From Paramacrobiotus metropolitanus (taxonomy: Eukaryota > Tardigrada > Eutardigrada > Parachela > Macrobiotidae), in contig NW_026570266.1 of the NCBI RefSeq assembly GCF_019649055.1, positions 434,001 through 498,000 of the forward strand: DNA of 64,000 bases, written 5' to 3'. Below are positions 19,912-32,000 of the stretch, piece by piece. Made by a program: the position numbers and the translations under genes. The notes beneath the pieces are model-generated. The model did not search any database. It had not been told where the DNA came from and worked only from the letters and a program-made list of their open reading frames with translations. Every line of letters begins with the position of its first letter. Within the stretch, counting starts at the first letter, position 1.

Positions 19912-22056
19912 TTACCATGTCAGAAAATTTCGAAAGCGTCTCCATTCCAACGGATACTCAGCTTTCTTCGTCATCACTTCCCACATTCTGCGCACGCGTT
20001 CTCGGACCAAATCAACTAGAGGTAAACTGTTTTCCAATGCAGCCATATAATGATGGACACCAATGAACATAACATCCTCCTGGGATTCGGAAAAGGCAGA
20101 GCAGTCGAAAGCCTCTTTGAAGAATGTTACAGGGAGACGAGGCTTGCCCGGGCGAGAGCCAAATTCATAAGGCCGATACCGCTCGGAACAATCGCAGAAG
20201 ACATTCATAATCGAGTAATCTCGGAGCAACAACCGCCGGCAATACGGCATCAGAAACGATAGATTGTGCAGAAAATGCTTCATTGGCCTGCGGACGCAGT
20301 CTAACTCGAGCGTGACAACACAGCTTTTAATGACAACGATTGCCAGCCGGATCTTCCTTTGGCTTAGCACAGTAGCAACAGTGCTTAATGCTCCATAGAC
20401 ATTCCCGCGTCGACCGAGATGCAGTAGCGCTAATGTCTGGGTGGAACGGTTCACGCTGCGATCGGCCACACAGCCAATGACATAACCAAGGGTTTCGGCA
20501 CAAACCAGAGGATATTGGCGGATGGTCAGGAAGTCAATTACAACGAATGCCGCGAAGGAGACGGTTTTCAGCACTTCATTCCACAGGTGACACACTCTGA
20601 AAACGACCGCTTGATTATTATTTTCGAAAACAATATTTTGGAAACCGATCATGGTATCAGGTCTTTTTCAACCAAACAATTTCAGTAGGCAGCCGGATAA
20701 CCAATCAGCTATCACTTACCGTTTCATTCTAGCTCGAGAACAGCTGTCCAGTTGCAGCAGTACTTCCGGCAAAACAGTGACGGCAAAAGTTCCTGGCACG
20801 AAGACTATGCTGTCTGCAACGACAATTTGGACAGTATTAGGATACCGCAGCGACAATACTTCATTTACATCGCATTACCAGAAGACCAAAACGTTCGCAC
20901 AAAATCATTAGTTGACTCACCTGAATGAGCAAAGCGACCTGCTGAACTGGGAACCGTGTGGTCACAAACATATCTGTACAAACATCTGTCTCTGCTGCGC
21001 ACTGGAAATAGATATTGGCATTTGCATGGTGCAAACCACTCATTCGCAACACGCTGCAGAGCTAACGAATCTGGCAAACCGTAGCCGTTCTGCGCTGAAG
21101 CTGCAAACAAATGAAAATATTTGCAACGATCGTACTAATAATTTCCAAAGGTCTTTTTCCAACTTTAATGACCTGGTATGTACTTATAGTCATCTATTAT
21201 GGCAAACTGAAAAGCTCCAAATTCACAACCGTGTAATGCACAACTTTAAGACTGCTTACGTACCTAAAATGTAAGCGGTCCAGCGGGCTTCCTGCTCCCT
21301 TTTAGGATTAGTGTAGAATTCGATGAGATTCTCGGCAGCACATAACAGTCTCCGTTTAGCACTAGCCATGAAAACGAAATTTCTGCTCGCTCTATTTGCT
21401 AATGTATCCCATCCATGCACCTCCATAAGCAGCCATTCCAGCCGGTCGTTCTCCAACTTCACAAAGAATCGATCCTTTTGGGCGCGCAGCGAATTGCACT
21501 CGTATCTAGCGGCACTAATTACTAGCTGCATAAATCGCAAAATTTCGTGCTCTTTGAGCTTGTGTATGCGATGAATATGGTCTGACCGAATAGTCAGTTT
21601 GAGGAAGGGAAGCTCGCGCACTCGTCCACCCAGCGATGGTTGCTCGGTCGGTAGCTGTTCGACAATTTGCCACTGATGCACCACGTGTTTGGCTTCGGGA
21701 TTCCCTTCAGTGGCACTAAAGGACACCATAGCGCACATTGTTGCATAGAGGAGGGGTTCTTGTATTTCTAACACGCTGGCCGGACGGAAGATGTACGGTC
21801 CCTCCGCGCTGCTGCGTACAGCAACGTAGACATTATGCGGTGTCCAAGGCTTGTCGTCGTAAACGTGCTGCCACACATATTCAGATTGAATCCAACCAGG
21901 CACCAGCGCGGAACAATCATAGTCGACGTACAAGTTGTCGCCGTCCACATCCTGAACGTACGCCAGCATCCAAACTTGATCACCACGATTAACCAGCACA
22001 GTGTTCCCAAAATTCGCGTGATGATTATTACGCTTGCCGCACGTAAAATAATCCAT
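19912..22056 (-). CDS. F-box protein with duplicated barrel-like N-terminal module, 4 exons
   Basis: Exons read on the minus strand are 22056-21264, 21100-20921, 20813-20720 and 20596-19912. They sum to 1752 bases (583 residues plus stop), with consistent phases and consensus sites (GTACGT, GTGAGT and GTAAGT donors; TTTGCAG, GTTGCAG and TTTTCAG acceptors). Exon 1 holds NTVLVNRGDQVWMLAYVQDVDGD-LYVDYDCSA and then VYVAVRSSAEGPYIFRPASVL, two segments that look like tandem Tudor/SH3-type small barrels. Across the exon 3-4 joint runs TVLPEVLLQLDSCSRARMKR-VCHLWNEVL, a good F-box, which would bind Skp1 in an SCF ubiquitin ligase. The C-terminal 220 residues may hold degenerate leucine-rich repeats. 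I associate this architecture with tardigrade gene families from memory, unverified. Function is inferred: substrate recruitment for ubiquitination. Confidence 0.7.
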
Positions 22057-23798
22057 TATTCTGGGAATGATTGTGCACCCGCGTGATAAACTCTCTGCTA
22101 ACCGTTCGGACAGCTTACCATTTGTCTAATGACACCAAATTAAGGGACAGCAAAAAGAGCAAAAGGCATGAAAAAGTGGAAAGCCACCCCGATCAAAAAT
22201 CATTCACCGTTATATTTTACTTTGTTGATGTTATGCGAAGATCCGGGAGAAACCCCACAACCTGTGACCTACCCTTCTCAAGATTGAATGGTTTTTAATT
22301 TTAATTAAGCAGTTACTGCACAGCAATGACTACAGTGAGAGAAAAACGTTTTACAGTTACGAGCTGCAAATAACTGGGCCAGTATGACTGAATGAGTTGG
22401 GTCACGCTCATAGATGCCACCCGGAATTAAAGACACGAATAATTATACATACAGGGAAAGACTCAATTAAAAGCCGACAGCGCAGTATGTTGTCTTCATT
22501 TCTACAGTATTCTGCTCATGCAATCAGCAGCAGCAGCAGCATGCAGCAGCAGCAGCTCATGCAGCAGCAGCATTAAAAGCAGTAGTTGCCACCGTCTCGT
22601 ACGCTTCATCACCTGTTCTTTTTAAGTACATAGTTTGTACTCTTATGTTATACTTATTAAAGGTATTTAACCATTAAAAAGCTTCCATCTCAATACTACA
22701 ATTAAAAATTTTTAATTACTGTAGCTAGTGTAGTAGACAAATAAAAATGCTTCTTTCCCAGTTGTTCTCCAGACACCAAAGCCATTATCAACAAAAAAAT
22801 CGTTCTTCCCCGGCAAAATTCTTGAATTAGCTTAAGCATTCCTTTTAAAAATCGATGAACTGATTTGTTCTTTAAAAAAAACATTTAGATCAGTTTATAT
22901 GCTGGATTTTGCACGAATGATTCCGTTTTCATAACCGAATATTTATTTAGCTGTGTCGTCCAATATTCCCATGGTCTCCTCGTCAAAGGGATAAGATAAA
23001 TACGGCTTTTCTTGTATCTGATTAGTGCGCTCCGCCTTCTGTTTTCCTATTCCGCGCGGAATCAACTGATAAAAGTGGCAGTTCAAGCGTATGAACTTAT
23101 AAATTATACATTTGCCTTTTTATACTCATTCATTACGCACTGTTTCTTTGTTGGTATATGTACACGGTCAGCATGAATTACCGAACAACATTTCTGCCGA
23201 CACTTTCCTTTACTCCGATCGCGGTTCTTTAAATACTAGTTGATTTCCGGAAATCGGAATTAACCAACCAATCGGGAGCGGAACAGCCAATCCAGTTCCA
23301 ATCCGCTAACCGGCTTTTGCATAGCCGGAAATGGCCACCAAGTAATGCTTGCTGGACGATGGTCCTGCCGTTCGGGTTTATTACATTGGACTTCAATTTA
23401 GAGATAACGCATACCCACAAATACGTATGACACCATCAGTTCAGATTAGGGTATGGTTGACAACGCCATATTATTTAGTTCATTGTACCAAAGAACTCGA
23501 CGAAAGACTGCTTGGCATCCTAATGGCATTCCTTGAACTTGATGGCACCGTAAATCGGCCGCCATTCCGGCGAAATTTGCCATCTGGTGGAATCCTCACT
23601 TAATCATAAACGTTGCACTCCATATCAGTTTCCATTTTCTAGCGCGACAGTTTTCGGTTCCAGAGGAAACTGCTGATTTCCCGCTGATATATTGCCTCTT
23701 CGCTACAGATCGAAGATCCAAGGGCATTTCATTACGATGACAATTCGACGATAGCCTGCGTGACACTTCCAAATAAACGTCCCTAAAACCAAACCATA
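22057..23798. other. Intergenic 5' flank of the F-box gene and 3' flank of the PIN gene
   Basis: It contains the flank homologous to 15030-15460 (to about 22290), the CAG repeat, and the 23717-23796 block that recurs at 15.46 kb. Otherwise it is AT-rich without supported ORFs. Confidence 0.5.
22520..22580. repeat. CAG trinucleotide microsatellite
   Basis: Interrupted (CAG)n runs with CATG interruptions (CAGCAGCAGCAGCAGCATGCAGCAG...). No coding frame with splice support covers it. Confidence 0.85.
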
Positions 23799-24593
23799 CT
23801 AGCTAACCGAATCCCCTAAGAGCTGCCATTCAACACCATCCACACTATTGGGCAACGCAACAGTGTAGTCCTCCACCGTATCGTTATATAAGATACCGCA
23901 CTTCTTCTTGATGGATCGGCGACCTCCGCGTTTCTGCTCGTCAACAATGCCTAACGCCGCGGTCAGCATTTCCACCGTATGTTCGTTCGACTGCCGTTTT
24001 GATCTATCTCGCCACTCCTGCTGGATGACGGCACCAAAGAGCTTATTCAACTGAACACCAACATCCCAAAGGTCAATACGAAGCTTCACAGCATGTACGT
24101 AAAATAAATCATCACCAGAAGAAAGGCCAGCACAAGCGATACCATTGACTAGTGCGACCAACTGTAGAATCTTGTCGTTCGTAATCAAGAACACATCAAC
24201 AAGAGGAAAACATTCCACTAAAGACTGCGTAAGTTCAACAAGTGAACGATCCACAGAGTCATCGGTGAAATCTGTCATATCGCACGGCAATAAAGGCACA
24301 CTCGGTAGCTTATTTCGCAACGTTGACAAAACCAAATCGGTTGATGCGCGTCGTGCGGGATGACCTGCATATCGCTCATTGATCTCACGCAGTTCATAAT
24401 CGACATTGCTCGGTAGTACCAGAATACAGCTGTTCATCTTGCAGACAGCAGATAACACAGACTCGAACTTAGCACAATAATCGACCGTTCCGTTGTTAAC
24501 CTTTAGGATAGCTTGACCGATATTCATCAGAATGTTGGTGTCCAGAATCCCGATCGAAATTCGGGGATGTGTTGACGAAGATGTTTCTTCCAT
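23799..24593 (-). CDS. PIN-domain protein (putative single-strand endoribonuclease)
   Basis: Single-exon 264-residue protein. The N-terminus has GILDTNILMNIG (first catalytic Asp, beta-1), then CILVLPSNVDYELREI (second acidic site at the Glu), NDKILQ within VDVFLITNDKILQLVALVNGIACAGLSS (TND, third acidic site), as in PIN nucleases of the SWT1/NYN superfamily. The C-terminus is basic (RGGRRSIKKKCG). There is no signal peptide, so it is intracellular. PIN proteins of this layout cleave RNA in quality control. No close family is assigned, and all catalytic acids appear present. The 3' flank is duplicated at 15.46 kb. Confidence 0.65.
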   Translation of the reverse strand: MEETSSSTHPRISIGILDTNILMNIGQAILKVNNGTVDYCAKFESVLSAVCKMNSCILVLPSNVDYELREINERYAGHPARRASTDLVLSTLRNKLPSVPLLPCDMTDFTDDSVDRSLVELTQSLVECFPLVDVFLITNDKILQLVALVNGIACAGLSSGDDLFYVHAVKLRIDLWDVGVQLNKLFGAVIQQEWRDRSKRQSNEHTVEMLTAALGIVDEQKRGGRRSIKKKCGILYNDTVEDYTVALPNSVDGVEWQLLGDSVS

Positions 24594-25905
24594 TACTATT
24601 TGCAGCAGGAGATAGCAAGTGGCAGTGTGATGGTAAAGAATCCATAGTCAGCGCAAACGATTTATATACAGTATCTGTTTACGACTGTAGTTACAACCGT
24701 TTTTATCGATATGTCCCTGTTTGACCTCAATTAAGCAATGCTGTTTACAGGAGCATTCTTTTGACTGCTGGGCATTTACAACCAACGTTATCGATAGCTG
24801 ATGCCATTGCGCCTATTTACAATCGTAGCTCGACTTGAAGGCTACAAACACCACAGAAAATCAATCACATTGCTACGGTCCTGATTATTCATAAGTCACA
24901 AGTTACAGACACAGCAGGCTATATTGTGACTGATTTAATTAGGTTAATAATCTAGATGACCATTCTATCTGCGATATCTGTAACTTAGAACGATAGACCC
25001 TCGCTGTGGTGAAAGCCGGTTAGCAAAATTAATTGAAACGAACGCTTTATCATTTATCAGGCTGCCAGGCCCGCTGCCTAATTTTGCCACACTTGGATAC
25101 AGTCTTATAAGTACTAAATGGAATGTAGAATAGATATGCTACCAGCAGAGAGCTTTTAAATATACGAGTGTAATTACGACTGTACAAATAATACGAAGCT
25201 ACAGAGTACAGCAATACGACACTCAAGCCTGCTTGTCTACAGCCGGAATCGTAAATCAATCTCAAATTTGCACCGTACGTACACAGCTCTGTTTCGTACA
25301 AGACAGCATTTTATGAATTATAATCAATTTAGGTTTTAATACAGGGAGAAACAGCCACACTATGCTCCGGTTTAGGTGATTAAACTGGACTTTAATCATT
25401 AGATAGGCGTTTATACAAGGTATGATTTTGACATTTATTTTCGGTGCAATATAAGTACTGTATGCGGGATTTGCCCATTATGTGGCCGGCAGATTGCGAA
25501 GACTCCGGATCGTACAACCATTGATTAGTCTGGACCACAGATAAGCACTGCAACATACTTAATAACTGCAAAACTTATTGAAATGTTCGCTGAGGCGAGC
25601 ACAAGAAAGCTCTTTCGGTGGCTGCTTCTGTAAAAGAAAAATAGTGAAAAGATTAGATAGCACGTGCGACAACAAAACATGCATTGTTCATGCCGCTATC
25701 GCAATCGAAGTATGGTACCATTCAGTCACGCAACAACCATTGTTATGTGCAAAGCGAATTGTTTGCGTTATCGCTGCAACACAAAAGTCGGTAAAAACTG
25801 GCATGAAAAACATTCAAAAATGCGGTATTTTCAACCATTCTGCGTTTTCACGTGGCTGGAATTCTTGTTGCTTTCGCTATCATAATTGCGTTTCAGGCAA
25901 GCAAA
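24594..25905. other. Intergenic, nothing recognised
   Basis: AT-rich spacer, about 1.3 kb, between divergently transcribed genes (PIN gene minus, secreted gene plus), so it probably includes both promoters. No distinct motif seen. Confidence 0.45.
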
Positions 25906-26887
25906 ATGGCGGTTTCGTTGATTAATGCTTTACTGGGTAAGAGCCGATCAAAAATCTTAGAAAGCAGTAGATTCTAATAACGCTGTTTTTTATTAGTGGT
26001 GTGCCTCCTGGTTGTTCCTTTCGTGACCTGTGTGGGACGGAATGGACGTCTTCAGCTGCAAAATAGCCGAGCGCGGTCTGCGGTGGCAGTCCGTTCCAAT
26101 CCGACGTTGGATATCCGCGTAATGCATTATTACTACGACGGTGACTGCGATCCCTGGATTACCATTATCGCCGCTAAATGCGAGCCGCGTTTCACCATCA
26201 CCTACAGCTGGATCAACACCGCGGGCGTGACACAGTAAGTGATCTGACGTTCGGTTACTTATAAGTTATATAACAAGTACCTAAACAATTTTTGGATATT
26301 AACTTAAAGCTGTCGAGAATCTTTTGCACGCTTCTTGCGCTTCAGCCTAAGCAATCCAGTAGTACTAGTAATAATACTCCTCATTAATTTACAGATTAAT
26401 TTTGTTTTAAACGTCGGTATCAGGATAAACTTGTACTCGTTTTATTTTCAACAACTTTTTATTGTCTCCGTTGTACTCTTTAGTCATAATTCTCGAAAAC
26501 AAGCTTTCCCTTTTCATATTATTTCAACATGCAAAGGCCTTACTGATTTCGGAATGATTTCAGTTTGACATTTGAAATGTCAAAACTTTCATGTCAAAGC
26601 TGGTTTTTACTCCTAGAACCCGATCCCAGACACATAACGGCGGTGACGATGTGGCCGAGGTCAACTTCCCCGCCAGCATCCGTCTCACTGAGCCCGCCCA
26701 GAGCGGCAGCACCGCCACCGTCTTGATTGCCGTGGTCGATGAAGATGTCAGCAGCGACGATCTCATCGGCAACTTCTTCTTCGACTTCGACATCCCGGAA
26801 GAACCCGGCAACTATATCCCGACCACGGTGACCAAGCATCTGGCCAATGGTGCACAAATGTCCGTTGAGTTTAGCGTTCGATATTGA
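25906..26887 (+). CDS. Secreted protein with C2-like beta sandwich, 3 exons
   Basis: Exons 25906-25936, 25997-26234 and 26617-26887 (540 bases, 179 residues) have donors GTAAGA and GTAAGT and acceptors ATTAG and CCTAG. Exon 1 plus the start of exon 2 gives a classic signal peptide (MAVSLINALLVVCLLVVPFV-TCVG). The mature part has DIRVMHYYYDGDCDPWITIIAAKC, then FPASIRLTEP and VLIAVVDEDVSSDDLIGNFFFDF. The V-x-D-x-D-x(3)-SDDLIG pattern is typical of C2-type sandwiches and also recalls the N-terminal (MNNL) domain of Notch ligands. At 179 residues it lacks EGF repeats or a membrane anchor, so it would be a small soluble extracellular protein. The start is chosen on the signal peptide. Ligand unknown. 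Confidence 0.7.
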
Positions 26888-27523
26888 AAACCTTAACCAG
26901 CTTAACCATCTCGGAACATCGATTTCATTATGTATCATGTTCGGCATTTTTATATTATTGCATTATCATTGACGTTTTTGCTTGTATCAAACTCTTATAA
27001 AAATATTAATAATATCATGATCCTCTGTGGAATAATAATGCGGCTGTTGACGGCATGCGACAACTACCGATTTTGTTGACGAATTTTAAATTTTCCGGGA
27101 TTAACCAAACAGTGGGCACCCTTGCGGCAGATTCATACAATTCATATGTAATTCTTGTACCTTTATCACGTAACTCAAATTTATTGCTGCAGATAACCTC
27201 GAATTTATTGCTGCAATAGTTCTTGTACCTTTATCGCTGCAAAAAACGAAAGTTATTGATGATACACCGATCGATATACGCAAGTATAACTTCGATTTTG
27301 CGGCGTAGAATGCCGTTAGAGAAAAACGTGCAGAGAAGTGGAAATCAAGGAACGTATTATATTGTCCTAGAATAACAAAATTAACAGAAAGACCGGAAAG
27401 GTCTGATTATTTTAAATTCAAATGCCGTAGACAATCGCATGAACAATACAACAACAGACGCAGTCGCTGAACTGAGTGAGCTGCTACATGGACAAAAAAG
27501 GATATCTGGACACATTTCTCACT
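26888..27523. other. Intergenic, nothing recognised
   Basis: AT-rich spacer with a small direct duplication near 27180-27240 (CTCGAATTTATTGCTGCA / TAGTTCTTGTACCTTTATC repeats). No gene supported. Confidence 0.45.
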
Positions 27524-28276
27524 TTAAACTGCAATCAATCTGACCATAGTTGAAAACGAGGGCAATGCTGAAATTCCTGCGTGAGAGGAAAGCGTACCTG
27601 GGTAGGCGGGATTGGTGGACAAATCCGTTCCGTATATTGTTAACTGCGCCGACGCAGTGCAGTGTTGTTCGAGAAAAGCCGTAGACACCGCCGACCACGG
27701 TGTAACGTGGAGTGCTATCGGAAGTGAGGACAGCCGGCGCTTCCGCGGGCAGGTCACGACTAGCACAATTAATGAGTATTCTCCAGGTTATGTTTTGTAA
27801 GTAGACTGCGCGTTCGCTTCACAGAGTGTTACGGGTCCCGATATGCAGATCTGGTTGACAAACGGCACGGTCAATGTCAGCGAAGCCGTGATGCACGGAC
27901 AGATCTTGTCGCTGCCATCACCCGCGGACGGGCCTGTGCTGGACGTTTCCCAGCACGGGCTGATAAACTTGGTGGAGACGGAAGTACTGGTACTGCACAC
28001 CGACGGCGTTATGGTGCGACTGGGGCAGATGGTGCTGGTGTTCGCCACGGAGACCCGTTCGTGTTGCCCTTTCCACTGGAGCGGACCCAATCCGGCACCG
28101 GGGCTATCGTCATAAGGTGGAATGAGCGGAACATACTGCGGAACTTTCAGCAGGTTCTTGGGTTGCTGTCCCGGATAACGGTAGATCGTATCGGGCCGTC
28201 CGTTATCCAGTTGGTGACTTGGACGAACGTAATGGGCGTCCATGTCTCCATGTAAGGCGCTCGTTCCCAGTATTCC
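27524..28276 (-). pseudogene. PYDDSPGAG-family secreted protein, copy 1 (stop-interrupted)
   Basis: The main-exon equivalent starts after an acceptor (TTGTTTAAG) at 28276 with GILGTSALHGDMDAHYVRPSHQ, aligning residue for residue with copy 2 (GAAVLEAYRGDSDAYYIQPSMQ). It keeps the hallmark IPPYDDSPGAGLGPLQWKGQHE. An in-frame TAA at 27788-27790 interrupts it. Beyond that the same frame continues to 27524 and still resembles copy 2 in length and at LTIYGTDLST. I could not find a signal-peptide exon. Probably a pseudogene; a protein truncated at about 160 residues is the alternative. Confidence 0.65.
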
Positions 28277-29069
28277 CTTAAACAATAAGAGGTTATCCAG
28301 TCATCCAGTGTGAATGCCGCGGATAATTACTGATGATTTCTCGAAGATCAGTAAAATGGCGTTTTATTGTGAGGCACGTGCTGGTTTGCATTAAACTGCG
28401 CAATCACCACGTATTAAAACGACTTACAGCTTAATCTCACTTGATTTCTGCCGGACGCAAATAATAATATTATATGTTTCTATATAATTTGCTGCTTGAA
28501 ATTTTTTGGCATCGTGTGAACCAGAGGTTTTTGATTAATTTTAGTTTTGAGTACAATAGTTTTTGTCCGATTTGCCGACGGATTATGAATGCTTACGCTG
28601 GTGCGCCAGGTGCGTGTGTGCTCGAGTCATACTGTGCATGGTGCTATCATTATGCAATTTGTTTTTTTTTTATGAAAATGGTAGCACTGTCTGCCTCTGA
28701 GTGAATCGTTAAAGAACTGCAGCTCCAGCCAATATTATTATATTTTAAGAAACCGCAGACTCGACGCTGTCATATTGATGCAACTAATGCAACAGTCGAA
28801 ACAGACGCTATCAAGGATATGAATTACCGCTACAAAACCATATGCAACATTTCAGTTCCTTATCTATTTCTCTGCCGGCAAAACAGAATGTACAATTTTA
28901 AAAATATTATTCCACAGACAGAATGTACACTTTTAAAAGTATTATTCCACAGATTTTTAATCAGTGAACTACATGTACAGTACCATGCCAGTACGTGTAC
29001 AGTACTATAGTATATGCCCTGCCATGGCCATGCTGTTACTCTCTGCACACTCTGTCTGCCCTCTCAGGT
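28277..29069. other. Intergenic between copies 1 and 2
   Basis: About 790 AT-rich bases. The missing first exon of copy 1 would be expected here, but I see no ATG with a signal peptide and donor. Confidence 0.4.
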
Positions 29070-32000
29070 TTAGTCCATTAGCACTACACAAAAGAAGCGA
29101 AGGTCATTGTAGACAGGTTGCATGCTGGCTCCCTGCGCATAACTCGGATCTCCTTCACTGTCCGTTGTCACGTGAGTCCCGTAGATCGTGAGATCGTTGG
29201 TAAATAGGCAAGAGACTGCTCTGGTACTCGTGGCAACGACGACTAGCGTGTAGCAGGGAGAGTCCGCTGTAGTGCTGGTCACGATTGGGAAGCTCGATGC
29301 TGCCTCGCAGGAGTAATATACAGACTCCGTAAAAAGCACTGCAGTTGAGCCTTCTTCGCCTGGGAACGCCTCATACACCGTAAGCTTCTGTATGACGCAA
29401 AAGGAGACAGTTTTGGTGGTGGTCAGCGTGAGTGTTGCCGACACGCACGGAGCACTGCTTACCGCCGGACACTGGCTGGTCTTCCATTTTTGGATAGTTT
29501 CGGTGAGGACCAGCGTGCTGGCACGGCAGACAGACGATGCGATGGTGGGGCTGGGAGATATCGTGGTGGGTGCGGAGAATGGCTGGTGCTGACCTTTCCA
29601 GGGGACTGGGCCGTCTCCTGCTCCGGGACTGTCATCATACGGAGGAATGTGCGGTACGTTCTGCGGAACTTTTGGAGGATTTCGCACGAGCTGCTGATGG
29701 TGACTGTAGACGGGAGCGGAGCGAGGACTAGCGAACTGCATGCTGGGCTGGATGTAGTACGCGTCTGAGTCACCGCGGTAAGCCTCCAGCACTGCCGCGC
29801 CCTGAAAGCAAATGCAAGCTGAAGTATGCCGTCTTTATGTAAATAATGTTCCGAGTATGAAGAATTTAGAATTAATTTCGGCTTCTCCTTTTAACAATTA
29901 AAAATCGCGGAATACTTTTATTTTAGTATCTCTTTATGTATAATTATTTTGCAAAACGAGGTAAGAATATTGTTCAGTATCACGTTATGTAAAAACCACA
30001 GTATGATTATGTTAAACGTTACGTAAGAATACTTACATTATACTTACATACTTATACTTATTATACTTATAAGAATACTTACATTACAGTATTAAATTAT
30101 GATTAACCATCGCACAAAGGTTTTTACTAATACGGAAGAATTCTCGAATCTAAATCTTTCGGGAAATATCAGTAGTGTTGAAGAAGGTGTTTTCTGTTTG
30201 ACTTAGACTTTGACTATCAGTACTTCGCTTACTGCCTTATATGGGCTCCCCTTATATTACTCTCCCTTATATGGGCTCCCGAGCAATATGAGCAACCCTC
30301 TACATCGGCGGTTACGTTATTACTCACAGTTTTGCAGCTGTTATCAGTGTTATGACTGAATGAAAATTTAGATTTATTAAAAATACTTATTTCGCCAGTA
30401 CTTTTGTAGCATTGAGTTTGTATGAACGTGCTCAGGTTGCATCAACGACAGATTCAAAATCTTTCTAAATATATTTGTGACTTTGTCAAATGGACCGTGA
30501 AGAAGCGATTTTGTCTGCTGTGAAGTGCGTGCAAGATGGTATATCGTCGTTAAATTCTGCTGCCAAGCACTACAATGTTCCCCGCGCAACCCTGTACAAC
30601 AGACTGCGAGGAATTGGAAAGCAGAAGCGCGGAAGCTGGAAGAAAAAGTTTACGGATGCAGAAAAAGAATACCTTGCAACCTTCCTGCTGCACTGTGCAG
30701 ACATTGGCGTTCCTTTGAATAAACCATGCCTGAAGAAACTCGTCACCAGCATGGCTACGGAAAAAGGTAAACAGTTTATCGTAAAGTGCAATTATTAATT
30801 AATCACTGCTTGAAAATACGTTATCCGTAAAACATTGTTCGTTTTAAATTTCACAATCTAAATTTCGCAATTTCACAATTTCACAATTTCGTTCGTTTTA
30901 GGTATGGTAGCAAAATTCAGTGACAAATGGTTGAAAGGGTTTTTGGAGAGGTTTCCCGAGTTATCGCGTCGTATTGCACATGGCGTCAATAGGAAAAAGG
31001 CGAGAGAATGGACAGCCGATAACTGTGAAGGCTGGGTTACATTGCTGAGCGAGCTACATATAGAAGGATGGCTAGACGACCCGGCTGGTATCTGGAATCT
31101 GGATGAAAGTGGATTTTCTACAGCAGAAACCGTTGATTTCGTGTATGCCCGGAAAGGCTCCAAAAACGTAACGTCTTATTACGATGGTAACGATAAAGAG
31201 GTGATCACTGTACTGGCTGGTGGCAGTGCTGCGGGAACTATCCTACGCCCTCTCATTTTGTTTGATGGTAAAATGCACACGTTATCGCGTTATCAAGGAA
31301 CGAAAGACCGATGCTGGTTGGGTGTGAATCGCTCAGGGGTAATGGACACCGACGTTTTCCTGGAGTATTTTGAAAAGGAGGTCCTACCGGCAATGACTGC
31401 TCCGAAGGTAAACAAAAACAAATCTATTAAAAATACTGAATTCCGTTACAATTACTTTCACTAAATAAATGCTATCGTGATTATTCGGTTTATTTATTTT
31501 TGATTTCTTTTAGAACCTGCTAATGCTGGACGGTCATAGTTCGCACGTTTACAACGAAGAATTTCTGTTGAAATGCGTCAAATCGGAGAAAAATATTCGG
31601 GTTGTAACATTTCCAGCTGGCCAAACCAGCAAGACCCAGCCGCTCGATCTGAAAGTATTTGGACCGGTAAAACGTTGCTGGAAAAATGTGCTGCGCGTGA
31701 GGAACTTAAGCACCAGTGCGAACGAGGTAAATTTTGAATTGTACATTAACCTATAAAATTATCTTTTCGTTTATATCTACATGATTTTTGTGTTTAATTG
31801 TTGCAGATTACAAAGCAGAATTTTGCCAGCGAACTGATGGAAAATTGGGAGAAATTTAATATGTCAACTAATATTAAGTCCGGATTTCGTGAAGCTGGCA
31901 TTTTCCCGTACGATCCCGCAGTAGTGTGCAAAGATTTCCTTGGATTTGTTTCTCCGGTAGAGCCATTTCCCACCATAAAGCCTAGTGAAATATACGCTAA

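Noticed and set aside
20651-20652. ATG at 20652 (minus) as the start of a separate gene
   Set aside because: The acceptor TTTTCAG at 20597-20598 joins VCHLWNEV directly to ARMKR and restores an F-box; the upstream ATG stretch is better read as intron.
27690-27790. Frameshift in secreted copy 1
   Set aside because: Both halves are in the same frame and of matching length to copy 2; a single TAA explains the interruption.
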